Assembly: GCA_015852425.1 (NCBI GenBank)
Contig: JAAAIG010000157.1
Span: 397 to 56,477 of the forward strand
From: Gryganskiella cystojenkinii
Taxonomy: Eukaryota > Mortierellomycota > Mortierellomycetes > Mortierellales > Mortierellaceae
Direction: 5' to 3'
Length of the DNA: 56,081 bases
Shown: one piece after another, positions 39,194 through 50,593 of the stretch
How the letters are laid out: each line of letters opens with the position of its first letter
Numbering within the stretch: the first letter of the stretch is position 1
Made by a program: the position numbers and the translations under genes
The notes under the pieces: model-generated
The model's database searches: none
Seen by the model: only the letters and a program-made list of their open reading frames with translations
Told to the model about the DNA's origin: nothing

Positions 39194-41607
39194 TTAAGGA
39201 GTGTTGCCGGGAATCTGGAGCCAGAATTCGTACAAGAACACAGTATCGATCCAAGTACAAGCGTCATTCTCCAAATTACTAGACATGGAACTCTGGACGT
39301 TCAACTCCAAGATCGGGTTCGAGGCATCATAGGGCAACCAATTTACACCTGTCACATCCGGATTCGTGTTCTCGACACCCTGAAGACTCGCTGAAGGGTT
39401 CGGGTTGCCGGTCTTGGCAAAAGTCGTGAATCGATCGACGACTTGTCTGGCGAAACGGGCATCATCACCGGTCTGAGAAAAGCCAGGGACGGCGGCACCA
39501 CTGGCAAAGACGGGCTGGATATCGGCCGAGTGACATACACGACCGGTGCTAGCAGAGCAGTAACTGGCACCAACAAGAGGAGTGTCGCGACCACGGTTGA
39601 AGCGGAAATTGTAAGTTTTCTTGTTCCTGCCCATCGCTCGGGACAGGTAACGGAGAGGACAGAAGAAGTAGTACTCGGTACCAGCGCGAGTAAACAGGTT
39701 ACGGACCGCATCCGAGTCCGATGGGTCGGGCTGGAAGTAAGGCGATTGCAAAATAAACGCCGTTCGGTTCGCATCAAAGACCAACTCGAGAGCGATGGAC
39801 GCATTCGCGATGGGGATTGGGTTAGGGAAGTACTGAGGGACAAAGAGACCGGCTTCGTCGTGGACAGTACCCCACATGATGTTCGCCTTGGTATTATAGG
39901 TGTTGCTCTTGACCAGCGCCGAGAACTCGCTCTGGATTAAGACACCATCGATCGTGGGGCGCTCGACCAGAGCCCAGGTTGTCCACTTGTCGTCTGCGAG
40001 GGCCTGAGAGTTGGCAGTCGATTGAGCAGTCAGAACCTGGTCAATAGGACGAGAGCGAGCACAGTCAAGATCGTTGACTGCACATCCGAGAGCAGTCATG
40101 AAGTAATTGGTGATATGGGTCGTGTCCTCGGGCGTCTTGAACGGGATATTGATAGGGTCACTTTCACCAATGACACTCTGATACAGTCCAAAGGCGGAAG
40201 GAGCCGAGAGCAAGGCACGGATACTGGTGGCACCAGCAGATTCACCAAATACGGTGACGCGGTTGGGGTCACCACCAAAAGAAGCAATGTTCTTCTGGAC
40301 CCACTGCAAGGCTAAGATCTGATCGCGCAGAGCTTGGTTGCCGGGGACCGTGTTACGATCCCAGGCTCCAGTATCCTCGAACCATCCGAGCATGCCGAGA
40401 CGGTAGTTGATAGTGACAACGACGACACCGCCGCGGGAGACCATATTACCAGGCTCGAAGATAATGACCGATCCCGAGTAGCTGTCGATAACGAATAAAT
40501 AAAAATCTGGTGTCAGTATTGATTGCGACCGATCGACATAACAGCAACGGCGTCAAAGTCAAATAGCACAGTGGCGTTAAACTCGGTCACTTACGTTGTG
40601 AATCCACCTCCGTGGATGTAGAACATAACGGGAAGCAATTCCTCGCCGGTTCCCTTCAAACTTGGAGTGTAGACGTTCAAGTTCAAGCAGTCCTCGTCCT
40701 CGGTTGCACCGTTCTCGAGGTAACTCAACAAGAGAGGAACGAATCCGGCGGACTGAGAGGTCTGGGGGCAGATATGCTTGTAGTTGATCGCATCCCAGGT
40801 GCTTGTGAACGGTGCCTTAGCAACAGGGGCTGCCCAACGAAGCTTTTGAACTGGAGGTTCGGCATAAGGGATTCCCAAGAAACGGAAAGCATTCTGATCA
40901 CGCCAGCCTTGGATCTGACCGACGGGGGTGTTAACTTTGACCTGACGAGAGGTATCATCGAAGAGAAGGACGCGACGCATTACCGAGTTGAAGCAAATTG
41001 TGGGCAGCTTGGTACTGCAGGGAATCCAATCGGTCTTGCCCGTGTTCTTGTTGACAGCCAAGCAGTTGGCAAAGACACCCGGGACGCCGTTATACACCCA
41101 GAACTGGTTGAAAGCCGAGACTTCCTTCTGTGCCGGCGAGTTGTTGTTCAACAACGAGACCAGCTCGCTTGCACCTGAGGTTCCGGGGATGTAAATGTAT
41201 CCGCCTTTTTTTGAGTAAAAGAATAAAAATGCAAATAAATGTGGTCAGACTGCGTTATCCGAGCGATCTTCGACGCAAATCCTCCTCCCCCAAAAAATTG
41301 AAGTCAGATTTTCCCGAGGTTCGACAAAAAAATCTTTACCATCGCCCATGGATGCACAGGAAGACATTCCGTCGTAATAACCTCTGGGTTGAGATAAGAG
41401 GATATAAGCATTCTTGATAATGTTGCTCGAATCGACATCGTTCTTGAGGAGTAAATGGGCACCGTTCACATCGCTGGCGAGAGGGGCAGCAGAGATTAAT
41501 AACCGCTTGTTGATCTCGCCAGTTGGGGCAGCATCGACGTTGTTCATGTGGGCGGTGAGGACCAAGACAGCGGCAACGGCCGAGAAAACAGACTTGAGGA
41601 ACGTCAT
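39194..41607 (-). CDS. Secreted type-B carboxylesterase with N-terminal C-type-lectin-like region (copy 2)
   Basis: Three exons: 41607-41340, 41204-40595 and 40481-39194, giving 721 aa. Exons 2 and 3 have exactly the lengths seen in copies 1 and 3 (610 and 1288 nt), with introns at the same phases. The layout is the same: signal peptide, Lys-Arg site (EINKRLL), four-Cys lectin-like region, esterase domain with Ser374 in GESAGA, Glu502 and His610. The protein is most like copy 1. Copy-specific changes cluster in the lectin-like region (PAQKEVSAFNQFW) and in the segment after the catalytic Glu (IALELVFDANRTAF). Intron 1 is unrelated in sequence to that of copy 1, while intron 2 is nearly identical. 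Confidence 0.9.
40338..40638. repeat. Near-identical block shared with copy 1 (gene-conversion tract)
   Basis: The partner of 35811-36111: 301 bp with two mismatches (40475 and 40510), including the complete 113-nt intron 2. Confidence 0.9.
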
Positions 41608-41791
41608 CTTTACGAAGATGTTGAGGGTGAATGAGATTTAGAAGAGACGATGGAAAACTGAGATAAAAGAAAGAACGCCAATGCTGGAGAGAGCTTGACG
41701 GATGGCAGGAGGAGAACGAGGAGAGGGTGAGTGTACTTGAGGAAGAAGAGATTGCACTGAAGAGCTCGAAATGACATGGGGAGGCAGGGTC

Positions 41792-41799
41792 CTTTTATA
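41792..41799 (-). promoter_or_regulatory. TATA box of esterase copy 2
   Basis: TATAAAAG on the minus strand, 185 bp upstream of the copy 2 start codon. The same octamer precedes copy 3. Confidence 0.6.
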
Positions 41800-42257
41800 T
41801 GTTAGATCATCGAACCCTTTGCCAATTGCCCTCACTGACACGCTCTGTTTGTGTGTTTTTTCTGCAAAGGTGAAGTGAAGAGAGGGGGTGCGTGAGCTAT
41901 GGTCATGGTCGACAGTCTTTACGTTTGTTAACTTTGTATCGCTTGACCATTTCTTTTGTTTGTTCCCCTTGGTTTGGCGTGAAGGCGCGCACCTCTTTCC
42001 GGGTCAATGACAAACAATTCTTTTGAATTTTTCTCATGACAGCGCGGCAAGCTGCATTTTTTTTTTGATTCAACAAAACAACTCGCTGAATGGATTGTTC
42101 CCTCTACAACTTGTCCGCAGCTCTCTTAGTCTATGATCAATTGATGCTAGAAATGTAACCATGGATCAAGAAAAATAACCATTATCAGCGCGTAAAACCC
42201 ATCATGGCCATTATTTCTTTCTGGTCGTGTGCGGGATTCTACCTAGAAAAGGGAACG

Positions 42258-42284
42258 TCGACTTGCCAACGGTTGGCAAGTCGA
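42258..42284. repeat. Perfect 13-bp inverted repeat with 1-nt centre
   Basis: TCGACTTGCCAAC is followed by G and then its exact reverse complement. A 14-C run begins two bases later. The site lies in the gene-poor spacer, about 650 bp upstream of copy 2. Confidence 0.9.
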
Positions 42285-45200
42285 ACCCCCCCCCCCCCCA
42301 TCTCTTATTTTTTGAGAAATGAACCAGCCTGAACTAACTAATCAATGTTTACTCTTTGAGCTTGTTTTCTGCCCTGGATTTCTCTTAAGTCATCTTTATG
42401 CCGAGAGTGTTGACTCTGGGACCGTTGTTCTTTTAATTCCTGTTGACAAAGCATGAATGCCAGTTGACAACAAAACCCAAGGGGCAATTGCATCTCGATG
42501 GGTCTGAGGTTTTTTAGTTTTTGTTGTGTTTTTATTTGTTTTTATGTGTACCTGACCTCAGATCTTAACCGTTTGGAATCAAGGAGCGCATTTTTCACAT
42601 TAATCTCTCTCTGCACGTTTTCCTGGCATATCAAGATAGCAAAAAACCGGTCTTCACTTTCTCTCATCTCACACTTCAGATCAAGACGGCGCGTTGGTGA
42701 ATACTACTCCACGCGTTCGCAGAGTGCTTCTTTATCTGTTTTCTTTTCGGTGTGCTGTTTTTCGATTCCGTGATCCCAGTTCAGGCAATTGGAATGACTA
42801 ACCGCAGATCTATCCACAAAAGCACCAACGGTCTGGGGACCCGCTCAACCTGTTTGATAACTTTGTGGGTACTTTGGTCGAGCTTTCTGTTATGATGTCG
42901 TTTCCGGTCGCGAAGGCGGTTTGCGGAGAAGGAAAGTCGGCAGACAAGTTTTAAAAAATGTTCCAGGCTTTCGGCCGTCGTTACAGTTCGTGTCCTACTG
43001 TACCCATGTGCAAGACATCCGTTGGCCAACCGCGTTTTTTTCGTCCATGGAGCATGGTCAACAAACCTCACTCTTCATATTGATTCTTCTCTTCGACAAG
43101 TCTTTGACTGAATCTCCGTGAACATCCCGGCTGGTTTATCCGTCATCATTTTTAATCTTGTCCTTATCCCTCTCGATGTTGATGTTTGATCCAATTGTTT
43201 TTGCCCTTTCCTTAGTAAACTTGAAAGAAGACCATCTCGGAGCAAGTGTGCGTTTATTCGGCTTTAAGTTGTGACAAAAGGGGACTAAGAAATATATTTG
43301 CTCTGGAATGTGGAGGGAGCTCAAAACACGCACACTGTGTCGATCGAAAAAAAATGACGTGCTACCCATCAACAGTCCTGTCCTGACTCAAGGACTTTTC
43401 ACTCTGTCTTCTCTTCACTTCTTCTTTTTTCGCTCTGAATTATACTTACTGTGCCTTGTCGATTGTATCGATGACTACTGACCCTTGGAGGGGGGGACCT
43501 GCTACGCGTATGTCCAAAGCACGAGAGGATACAAAGCGAAGGAGAAAAAAATCGGTCGTCATTTCGCTCTCAATTGTTGTGTTCACTTTCCTTGCTCGCT
43601 CTTTGTAATCCCTGTCATCCCGGCTGACCCTGTGTAGTCCTCGATCGCCTTGCAGACACAGGCAGCAGTGTGTGTGTGCGGGAGGGAGGGAGCCCAGAGA
43701 AAGAAGCACAAAATGTACCTTCTCCTATGTACATCACTGTTCTGTGCCATGGATACTGTAAGGCCAAGCAAACGCTGAGATAAGAATCGCCTCGCCTTCC
43801 AGCTTGGATTACTCTCTGCTCCTTTGCATTTTCCCTGTTGTGTTCGTTCCCATGCGGTCCAACTGGATAGTGATCGCCATGACGAATGTAAAACCTCCGG
43901 ATCTGCGAGTGTCGACAACCGACTGCTAGTAATTAACCGTCCTGCTTTGACATAAGAAAATTCCGAGGTTTGTCATGTCAAGAGGGAGCCGAAAAAGGTG
44001 CGGGGATTATGATCGAGAATTTTGGCAGTTTTTTAACAGCGAACGCACCTGCGCCATGCCGTCAAGTGATATTTATGTTTTGCTTTGCTTTGTGTGTATG
44101 AGGGAATGCAGGTTTCCATCAAGCCATCATATCACACTTCCCCCCTCCCCCTCCCCCACTTCATTCACGTTCCAAAGGCGTTAGCGCGATGGGTTGCTCT
44201 GTCCGCTGACTCTATCGAGAAGATCCGGGCAATGGGGGCGAAACGGATAAAGGAAGAAACCCTTCTCAGTCAACTCTTCCCCAAAACAACAACAAAGACT
44301 AGGGGAACCACACCGTCAGGTGCTCTTATTTTCTCTGTGTGTCTTTTGCGGCCTCCTCGATCACGTCACACCAAGGACACGCAACGCTTTTGTTCACGCA
44401 GAGTACTGTACGCTTGCCTTTCAGTTGATTCGCTCGGGAGGATTCGCTCGGGAGATCGGTGCCTGCATTGTGCAATCTCTTTTGCGTCATTCAAAAGACA
44501 GAATAAGAAAGGACAGGGGATAAAATAGCTTAACAAAGGGACTGAATGGAGGAGCAACCGAGTGGTCCGTGAGCGCCTACATTCCAGTCTCTTTGATTTT
44601 TTAAGTTCTCCACAAAGCAACACAACAAAGCGAAAAAAAAGCGCTGTTCGTGTCACCAAACAAACCCTTGGACCGCTTGCTGTTTCCAAGTCAGTTGGTC
44701 AGGATTTTGCCGATGACAAATAGAACAGCCGAGAGAAGTTTTTTCCTTGCTTAGTGGGAACAAAGGTGTCAATTGACAGGAACGAGAAGAACTGCAACGG
44801 AACGACCCCGACAAACGCGCACATTCCCGAGGAATTGGTGGCGCTCGATGTCACCTGATTACATTCTGTTCAGAGAATCAGAAAAAAAGGTGACCATTGA
44901 TAATGTTGACGTGTCAAGGTGCAGCTACACAGTGACATTGAAGACAAAGAAAGAGCCTGCTCCATGCTCGCAGGAGCACAGCTTTGAATACCATTGCGGC
45001 AATACAATCGATTGGATAGAAGAAAGAAAAAAGGGACGAGCAACAGACATGTGGTGCAGTCAAACCCTCGCCCCGAACACGGACCACCAACAAAAAATAC
45101 AACCTTGGAAGGTCCCTCTTTTTTTTCCTTCAAGTTGCCACGCGCGAGTATGAAGGAAATTCCAAGGAAAAAAGGTACTTCTCGTCGAGAAGAAAATCAA

Positions 45201-45484
45201 TTGGTAGAGAACGTGTCAAAGTGTCATCGTACGATTTTTCTCGATGATCCAGGAACAAGCAAAATAATTTCAATTTTGACCAAGATTTGGTCACAAAAAG
45301 AAAATTGTGAAGGACGTTCTGTGCAACCATGATTCAAGAAAAGCAATCATTCATCCGGGCCATGTTATTATGTCTTGTTCATTTGAACGGGAAGGTATTA
45401 CTGTATGCTGCTGATCAGAGTGAATGGAGTGCGCATAGAGGTACTTCTCTGGTGTACCTCGCGAGGGTTTGGTAGGACACTCTT

Positions 45485-46083
45485 TCAGGCATGTTTACAG
45501 TGCGAGTTTGGAATCCAAAGCCAAAAGTCGTAAGGGAAACTGGCGTCGATCCAATCACAGACCTCCCTCTTCGAGTTGTTCGACATGACGCTCTTCATGT
45601 CAATCTCCAAGATCGGGTCTGTGCGATTATCGTAGAGTAGCCACTGAACCTTGGTCACATCCAGGTTCAAAAGCTCGTTTCCACCTTGCATACTCGGATT
45701 GCTCTGTTTTGGGCTCGGATTCCCAGTCTTGGCAAAAGTCGTAAATCCAGGAACAGACACCATTTAGAGTGTTCACAGATGGAAAGCTCTGCGCACAACT
45801 CCATGACCGTGTTCGTGTCACCGCATCCAGTCAATAATAGAAAGCCCACCACATCTAGATTTGTCAACTCGAGACTTTGCTGATTCGACTTGGGGTTCGG
45901 GTTACCGATCTTTGCAAATGTCGTGAGCCGATCCATGACCTGTCTGGAGGACCGGGCACCATCCCCAGTCCGAGGGAATCCAGGGATGGTAGCATCACTT
46001 TCAAAGACTAGTTGAATGCTCAACAAGTGATGAACTCGACCGGTGCTAGCAGTGCAATATTTAACACAGACTAAGAGGGACAA
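45485..46083 (-). pseudogene. Broken carboxylesterase remnant: two partial C-termini in tandem
   Basis: Two pieces of the esterase C-terminal region lie head to tail. Piece A (about 46083-45775) aligns from YCxASTGRV through the TTFAKxGNPNP block to the ELxxxxSI region, shifting frame near its end. Piece B (about 45763-45485) restarts at the TTFAKTGNP block and runs to the usual terminus (DFWLWIP). The N-terminal two thirds, including the catalytic Ser and Glu, are missing. The Cys beside the catalytic His is lost (RVHH instead of RVCH). It begins only 95 bp beyond the copy 3 stop. It is a decayed duplicate, not a working enzyme. Confidence 0.85.
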
Positions 46084-46177
46084 GACTAAAGAATAGCATT
46101 TGGATATAGAGCATTTTTTATATACATATTAGATACAATAAGAGAACGCGGCCATCTCGTAGGCGACGACTCTCTGA

Positions 46178-48593
46178 CTAAGGGGAGTTGCCCGGCACCT
46201 GAAGCCAAAACTCGTACAGGAAGATGGTGTCGAGCCAGCTGCAGACATCATTCTCGACATTGGTCGACATGGCACTTTGGACGTTCAGTTCCATGATCGG
46301 ATTCGAAGAATCATAGGCTTTCCATTGCACACTAGCGACGTCCGGGTTCGTCAACTCAAAGCCTGGCATACCGGTCTTGGGGTTCGGGTTACCAGTCTTT
46401 GCAAACGTCGTCCACCAATCAACCACCTGTCTCGCAAACCGAGCATCATCCCCCGTCTGCGTAAAGAATGGGACCGCGGCACCACTAGCAAAGACTGATT
46501 GAATATCAGCCGCATGACACACACGACCTGTACTGGCGGAGCAATAGTTCTGACCGACCAGGGGCAAATCACGACCCCGGTTAAAACGGAAATTGTAGGT
46601 CGGTTTGTATTTTGCCATCTCTCGCGAGAGATACCGCAACGGACACAGGAAATAATACTCAGTTCCGAATCTCGTGAACGCACTCCGGACCGCATCCGAG
46701 TCCTTGGGATCCAAGACAAAGTAGGGCGAACTCATCGCGAACGCGGTCCGGTTGGCATCCAGGACCAGCTCCAGAGCCGAGGCTGCATCCGCATTTGGGA
46801 TCGGGTTCGGGAAATACTGAGGGACAAAGTACCCTGCTTCGTCGTGGACGGTACCCCAAAGGATATCGGCCTTAGTATTGTAGGTGCCAGCCTTGACCAT
46901 CTGAGAGAAGTCTGCAGGAATGAGTGCACCATCGTTAACGGGTCGTTGAATCAATGCAAATGTTGTCCACTTGTTATCTGCCAGGACTTGAGTATTGGCC
47001 TTCAACTGGGCCTCCAGTAGGTCGTTCATGGATTTGGACCGAGCACAGGCCAAATCCGTGGCTCCACACCCCAGAGCGGTGAGGAAATATGTCGCCATCT
47101 TGCCTGCATCCGCCGGGAGCATATAAGGGATATTATGCGGATCGGATTCACCCGCGACACGTTTGTAGAGACCAAAAGAAGAGGGGGCTGAGAGCAATGC
47201 ACGGATACTAGTACCGCCGGCGGACTCGCCAAAGACCGTGACCATGTTGGGATCACCCCCGAACGATGCTATGTTCTTTTGAACCCACTTGAGGGCCAGG
47301 ATCTGATCACGAAGAGCTTGGTTACCGGGAATCGTGTTGCGATCCCAGGCTTGGGTGTTCTCGAACCAACCAAGCATACCGAGACGGTAGTTGATTGTCA
47401 CGACCACGACACCTCCACGCGAGACCATGTTGCCAGGCTCAAAGACTATGACTGAACCCGAGTTGCTATGAGTGTTAGACGGAGGAACGTGCGTTTTTTT
47501 GGTTAATTAAATTTTAGCCAAATAAAAAAAAAAAAAAAAAAAAAAAGGATGGGGCTCACGGCTGATATTGGTCCTACTTACTTGACGAATCCACCACCAT
47601 GGATGTATAAAAGCACTGGCAGAGGAGCTGCTCCAGCACCCTTCAGACTTGGGGTATAGACATTCAAGTTTAAACAATCCTCCATCTCTAGTGCGGAGTT
47701 CTCGAGGTAAGCCAGGATAACGGGGACAACACCGGTCGACAACGCAGTCTGAGGGCAAATACCCTTGTAGCTGATTGCATCAAACGTGCCCGTGAAAGGG
47801 GCCTTAGGCACAGGTGCAGCAAACCTACGGCTACCCGTGGGTGGTTCCGCATAAGGGATGCCCAAGAACCGAAACGCATTTTGGTCTCGCCAACCTTGGA
47901 TCTGACCGACAGGCGTGTTGACCTTGATCTGTCGTGAGGTATCATCAAACAAAAGGACACGGCGCATAACCGAGTTGAAGCACACGGTTGGCAGTGTCGT
48001 ATTACAGGGGATCCAGTCCGTGTTGCCTGTTTTTTTATTCACCGCCAGACAATTTCCAAAGACGCCAGGAACGCCGTTATAGACCCAGAACTGAGTATAG
48101 GCTGAGACCTCTGGCTGCGCTGGCGCATTGTTGTTCAAGAGCGAGATGAGTTCTGAAGCACCAGATGTGCCGCTGATGTAGATGTATCCGCCTATTGGAT
48201 CGCAAAATGCGCCATTGTAGGGAAATATTTTTTGTTCCAAGGGGGTTGAATGAGAGGGACCGTAAATTGCGTTAGGCGAAATACGGAGATTTTTTTTTTT
48301 TTTTTTTTTTTGGTGGCGAGAGAGGAAGTTCGTTACTGACCGTCTCCCATAGACAAACAGGCATTCATGCCATTATAGTAGTTTCGAGGTTTAGACAACA
48401 GGATATAAGCGTTCTTGATGATATTGGCTGAGTCGACATCGTTCTTGAGCAACAAATGAGCACCATCGATATCGCTCGCCAAGGGGGCGGTAGGGAGGAG
48501 GGCTCGTTTCTGGTGCCTGACTGGGGCTGCATCTGTAAGGAGTAGGGCCAAGATGGCTGCAGTGACGACCGTGACTACATTCTTGAAGATCAT
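46178..48593 (-). CDS. Secreted type-B carboxylesterase with N-terminal C-type-lectin-like region (copy 3)
   Basis: Three exons: 48593-48341, 48191-47582 and 47465-46178, giving 716 aa. The intron 1 donor is GTCAGT, a less usual GT site. Signal peptide (MIFKNVVTVV ...), Lys-Arg site (HQKRALL), four-Cys lectin-like region and esterase domain follow as in the other copies, with Ser369 in GESAGG, Glu497 and His605. The Ala after GESAG in copies 1 and 2 is Gly here. The protein is the most divergent of the three, notably between the Ser and Glu (MLPADAGKMATYF). Intron 2 has a 25-A run on the plus strand and no likeness to copies 1 and 2. An in-frame upstream ATG at 48653 exists, but the start at 48593 gives a clean signal peptide. 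Confidence 0.9.
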
Positions 48594-50593
48594 GGTTGGT
48601 TTTGTTACCTGATACGCCAACGGGGATGTTGTTGGCTTGTGGAAGAGTAACAAAATGCAAAAAGAGAATGATCAAAACTTAAAGAGCCAGGGAGGTCGTA
48701 AAGGTGAGAGGAAAGTGAGATTAAGAGAGAAAAAAATTATTGTTGGGACCCGTAAAGGTAGCAAGACGGATGTTAGGTGGGGGCAAGAAAGGCAAAAAAA
48801 GAGGGGAAATAGTCCGGATCGGAAAAGCTTTTATATCGGTAGCGGTGGTCTCGGTGGATTATAAAAGCATTGAAACTAGTCTCGATGATGTATTCAATCC
48901 TTTCAGAACTATTCTCTCTCTCTCTCTCTCTCTCTCTTTCTCCCTCTTGCGAATCCTACAACGAGCTGGGTGAACAATTTGTCATTTCTGGTCAGTCAGT
49001 CATTTCCTCCGATCGTTGTTAGGTGGATGGTCGCAGGGTCCTCTTGGGGAGGGACTTGAGGAGGGACGCGTTGACCTCCGGAGTAAATAAAGGTGTTCAA
49101 CGTTGGAGTTAAAGAATAGATTTACAACGGGGATGGTGTGACGGGGAGTTGTCGTGTGAAAACAGATAGATTCGGGTGTATAAAAAATCAGAGAGTCAAG
49201 GCGTGGCGGAAGGAGAGGAATGAAAGGAAATAGACTGATGAGCGAAAATACCCGTGCCCCGAAAATCCTGGGCAACAAATATGAGAACCAAGACGGGTGT
49301 AAGACAAACAATAAATAGAGGTGTGCAAAGGATGAAGGTCTACCCAAGACAAAAATTTCGAATCTTGGAAAAACGGGACATCCCTCGGTCAGGAGGTGTA
49401 AAAACAGCCGAATTGTGATTTGAAAGGGAGGGGGCAAAGCGCGAGCAAGGAAACCCAAAGAACCCTCTTCCGACAAAGTAACAACGCCTACATCGAAGAC
49501 GTACGCTGTGGCAACAACAAAATCCCCTTCCTAAAAAACAAATCCACGAATACTTTCGACTAAGTCCACTTCATCGCCTTTCGCTCTGTTCCTGCATCAA
49601 TAGGTTAAAGGGCATTTTTGATATGATCCGCGAACGGTCCTCTTCCCCCGTTATAAATTTGCCGAGTGAACAAACCCTCGTCTTTCTGCCTCCCTTGGAA
49701 TGTGGTGAGTAAATAGTCCACGAACTAATCTGACGGAATCAGCCGAACCAACAGACAAAGTGCATAAGCAAAAAAGCACCGAACGATTCTCAGGGGAAAA
49801 CTGAGCAGGTAAAAAAAGCTTCTACTCCACATAGTATTCATGCACACACTCTAACCCAGAGCTCAAGTAAAAAATACCAAAACACGATCAGAGCTTACGA
49901 ATAAGTTTGTCTAGTCATATTGAACAGCACTGCTGCTGTTTATGGGAGTAGAGAATCGTATCTTTGCATGATCCCTCGGACCGTACGACAGCGGGAGGCT
50001 ATGGGACTCGGCCTCTATGTCGTTAGAGCGGGGGCGCTGTTGTCGTTGTTGTTGTTCTGGTTGTTGTTGATTATAAGGCCAGGATTACTCTGAGATGGGA
50101 GAGGTTTAGGCAAACAACGATATGTGCTCCGATCCCAAGATGGCAAGAGGCCATCCTAGGGAGACTGATGGCGACATACGGCGACTCTTTTAAGCGTAAT
50201 TTATGTAAAATGCACAAATACGATAAAAACTCAGCTAGGTTGAAACAGGCGCATGAAAGCCTTTGCTGAGGGAGGCTTGTCGGCCCAAACCCAACAGGGC
50301 ACAAGCGGCTACTATCCAACTCGTTGCTGGTATGACTCGAGCTCTGGTTGGTTCCGATCATTCAGCTTTTAACATACGAATCACAGTTACAGCACAAGGA
50401 GTGTATGGTTCAGTACCATCGCCTGCGTGGGAGTCTATCTGGTCTCTACTTTTCGTAGCTCGTTTTCATTCAGTAATTTGAACATCAGTTGCAAGGAATA
50501 GTGTACATGGTATATTAGGATGCAAGTATGAAAGTTGTCTATCTATGAGTTTTCGTAATTACAACAGGCTTGTAGGGCCTCTTTTTTTCTTTG
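48594..50593. other. Intergenic, no gene recognised
   Basis: About 2 kb holding the copy 3 promoter, a (CT)n run at 48913-48937, and GTT repeats at about 50040-50070. No coding region is supported on either strand. Confidence 0.5.
48828..48835 (-). promoter_or_regulatory. TATA box of esterase copy 3
   Basis: TATAAAAG on the minus strand, 235 bp upstream of the copy 3 start codon; identical octamer to copy 2. Confidence 0.55.

Larger units (their letters stand above)
41608..45484. other. Gene-poor spacer between copy 2 and the esterase remnant
   Basis: About 3.9 kb without a supported gene. It contains the copy 2 TATA box, a 27-bp near-perfect palindrome followed by a run of 14 C (42286-42299), and a 12-bp palindrome TGTCAATTGACA at about 44767. 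Open frames are short and lack domains. I see no transposase or terminal repeats. Confidence 0.5.

Noticed and set aside
44766..44779. 12-bp palindrome TGTCAATTGACA
   Set aside because: Short enough to occur by chance; no second copy or context.
48913..48937. CT repeat upstream of esterase copy 3
   Set aside because: Ordinary microsatellite; no evidence of function.
49980..50070. Possible structured RNA or tRNA
   Set aside because: No cloverleaf or conserved tRNA arms could be found; the region is a GTT simple repeat.
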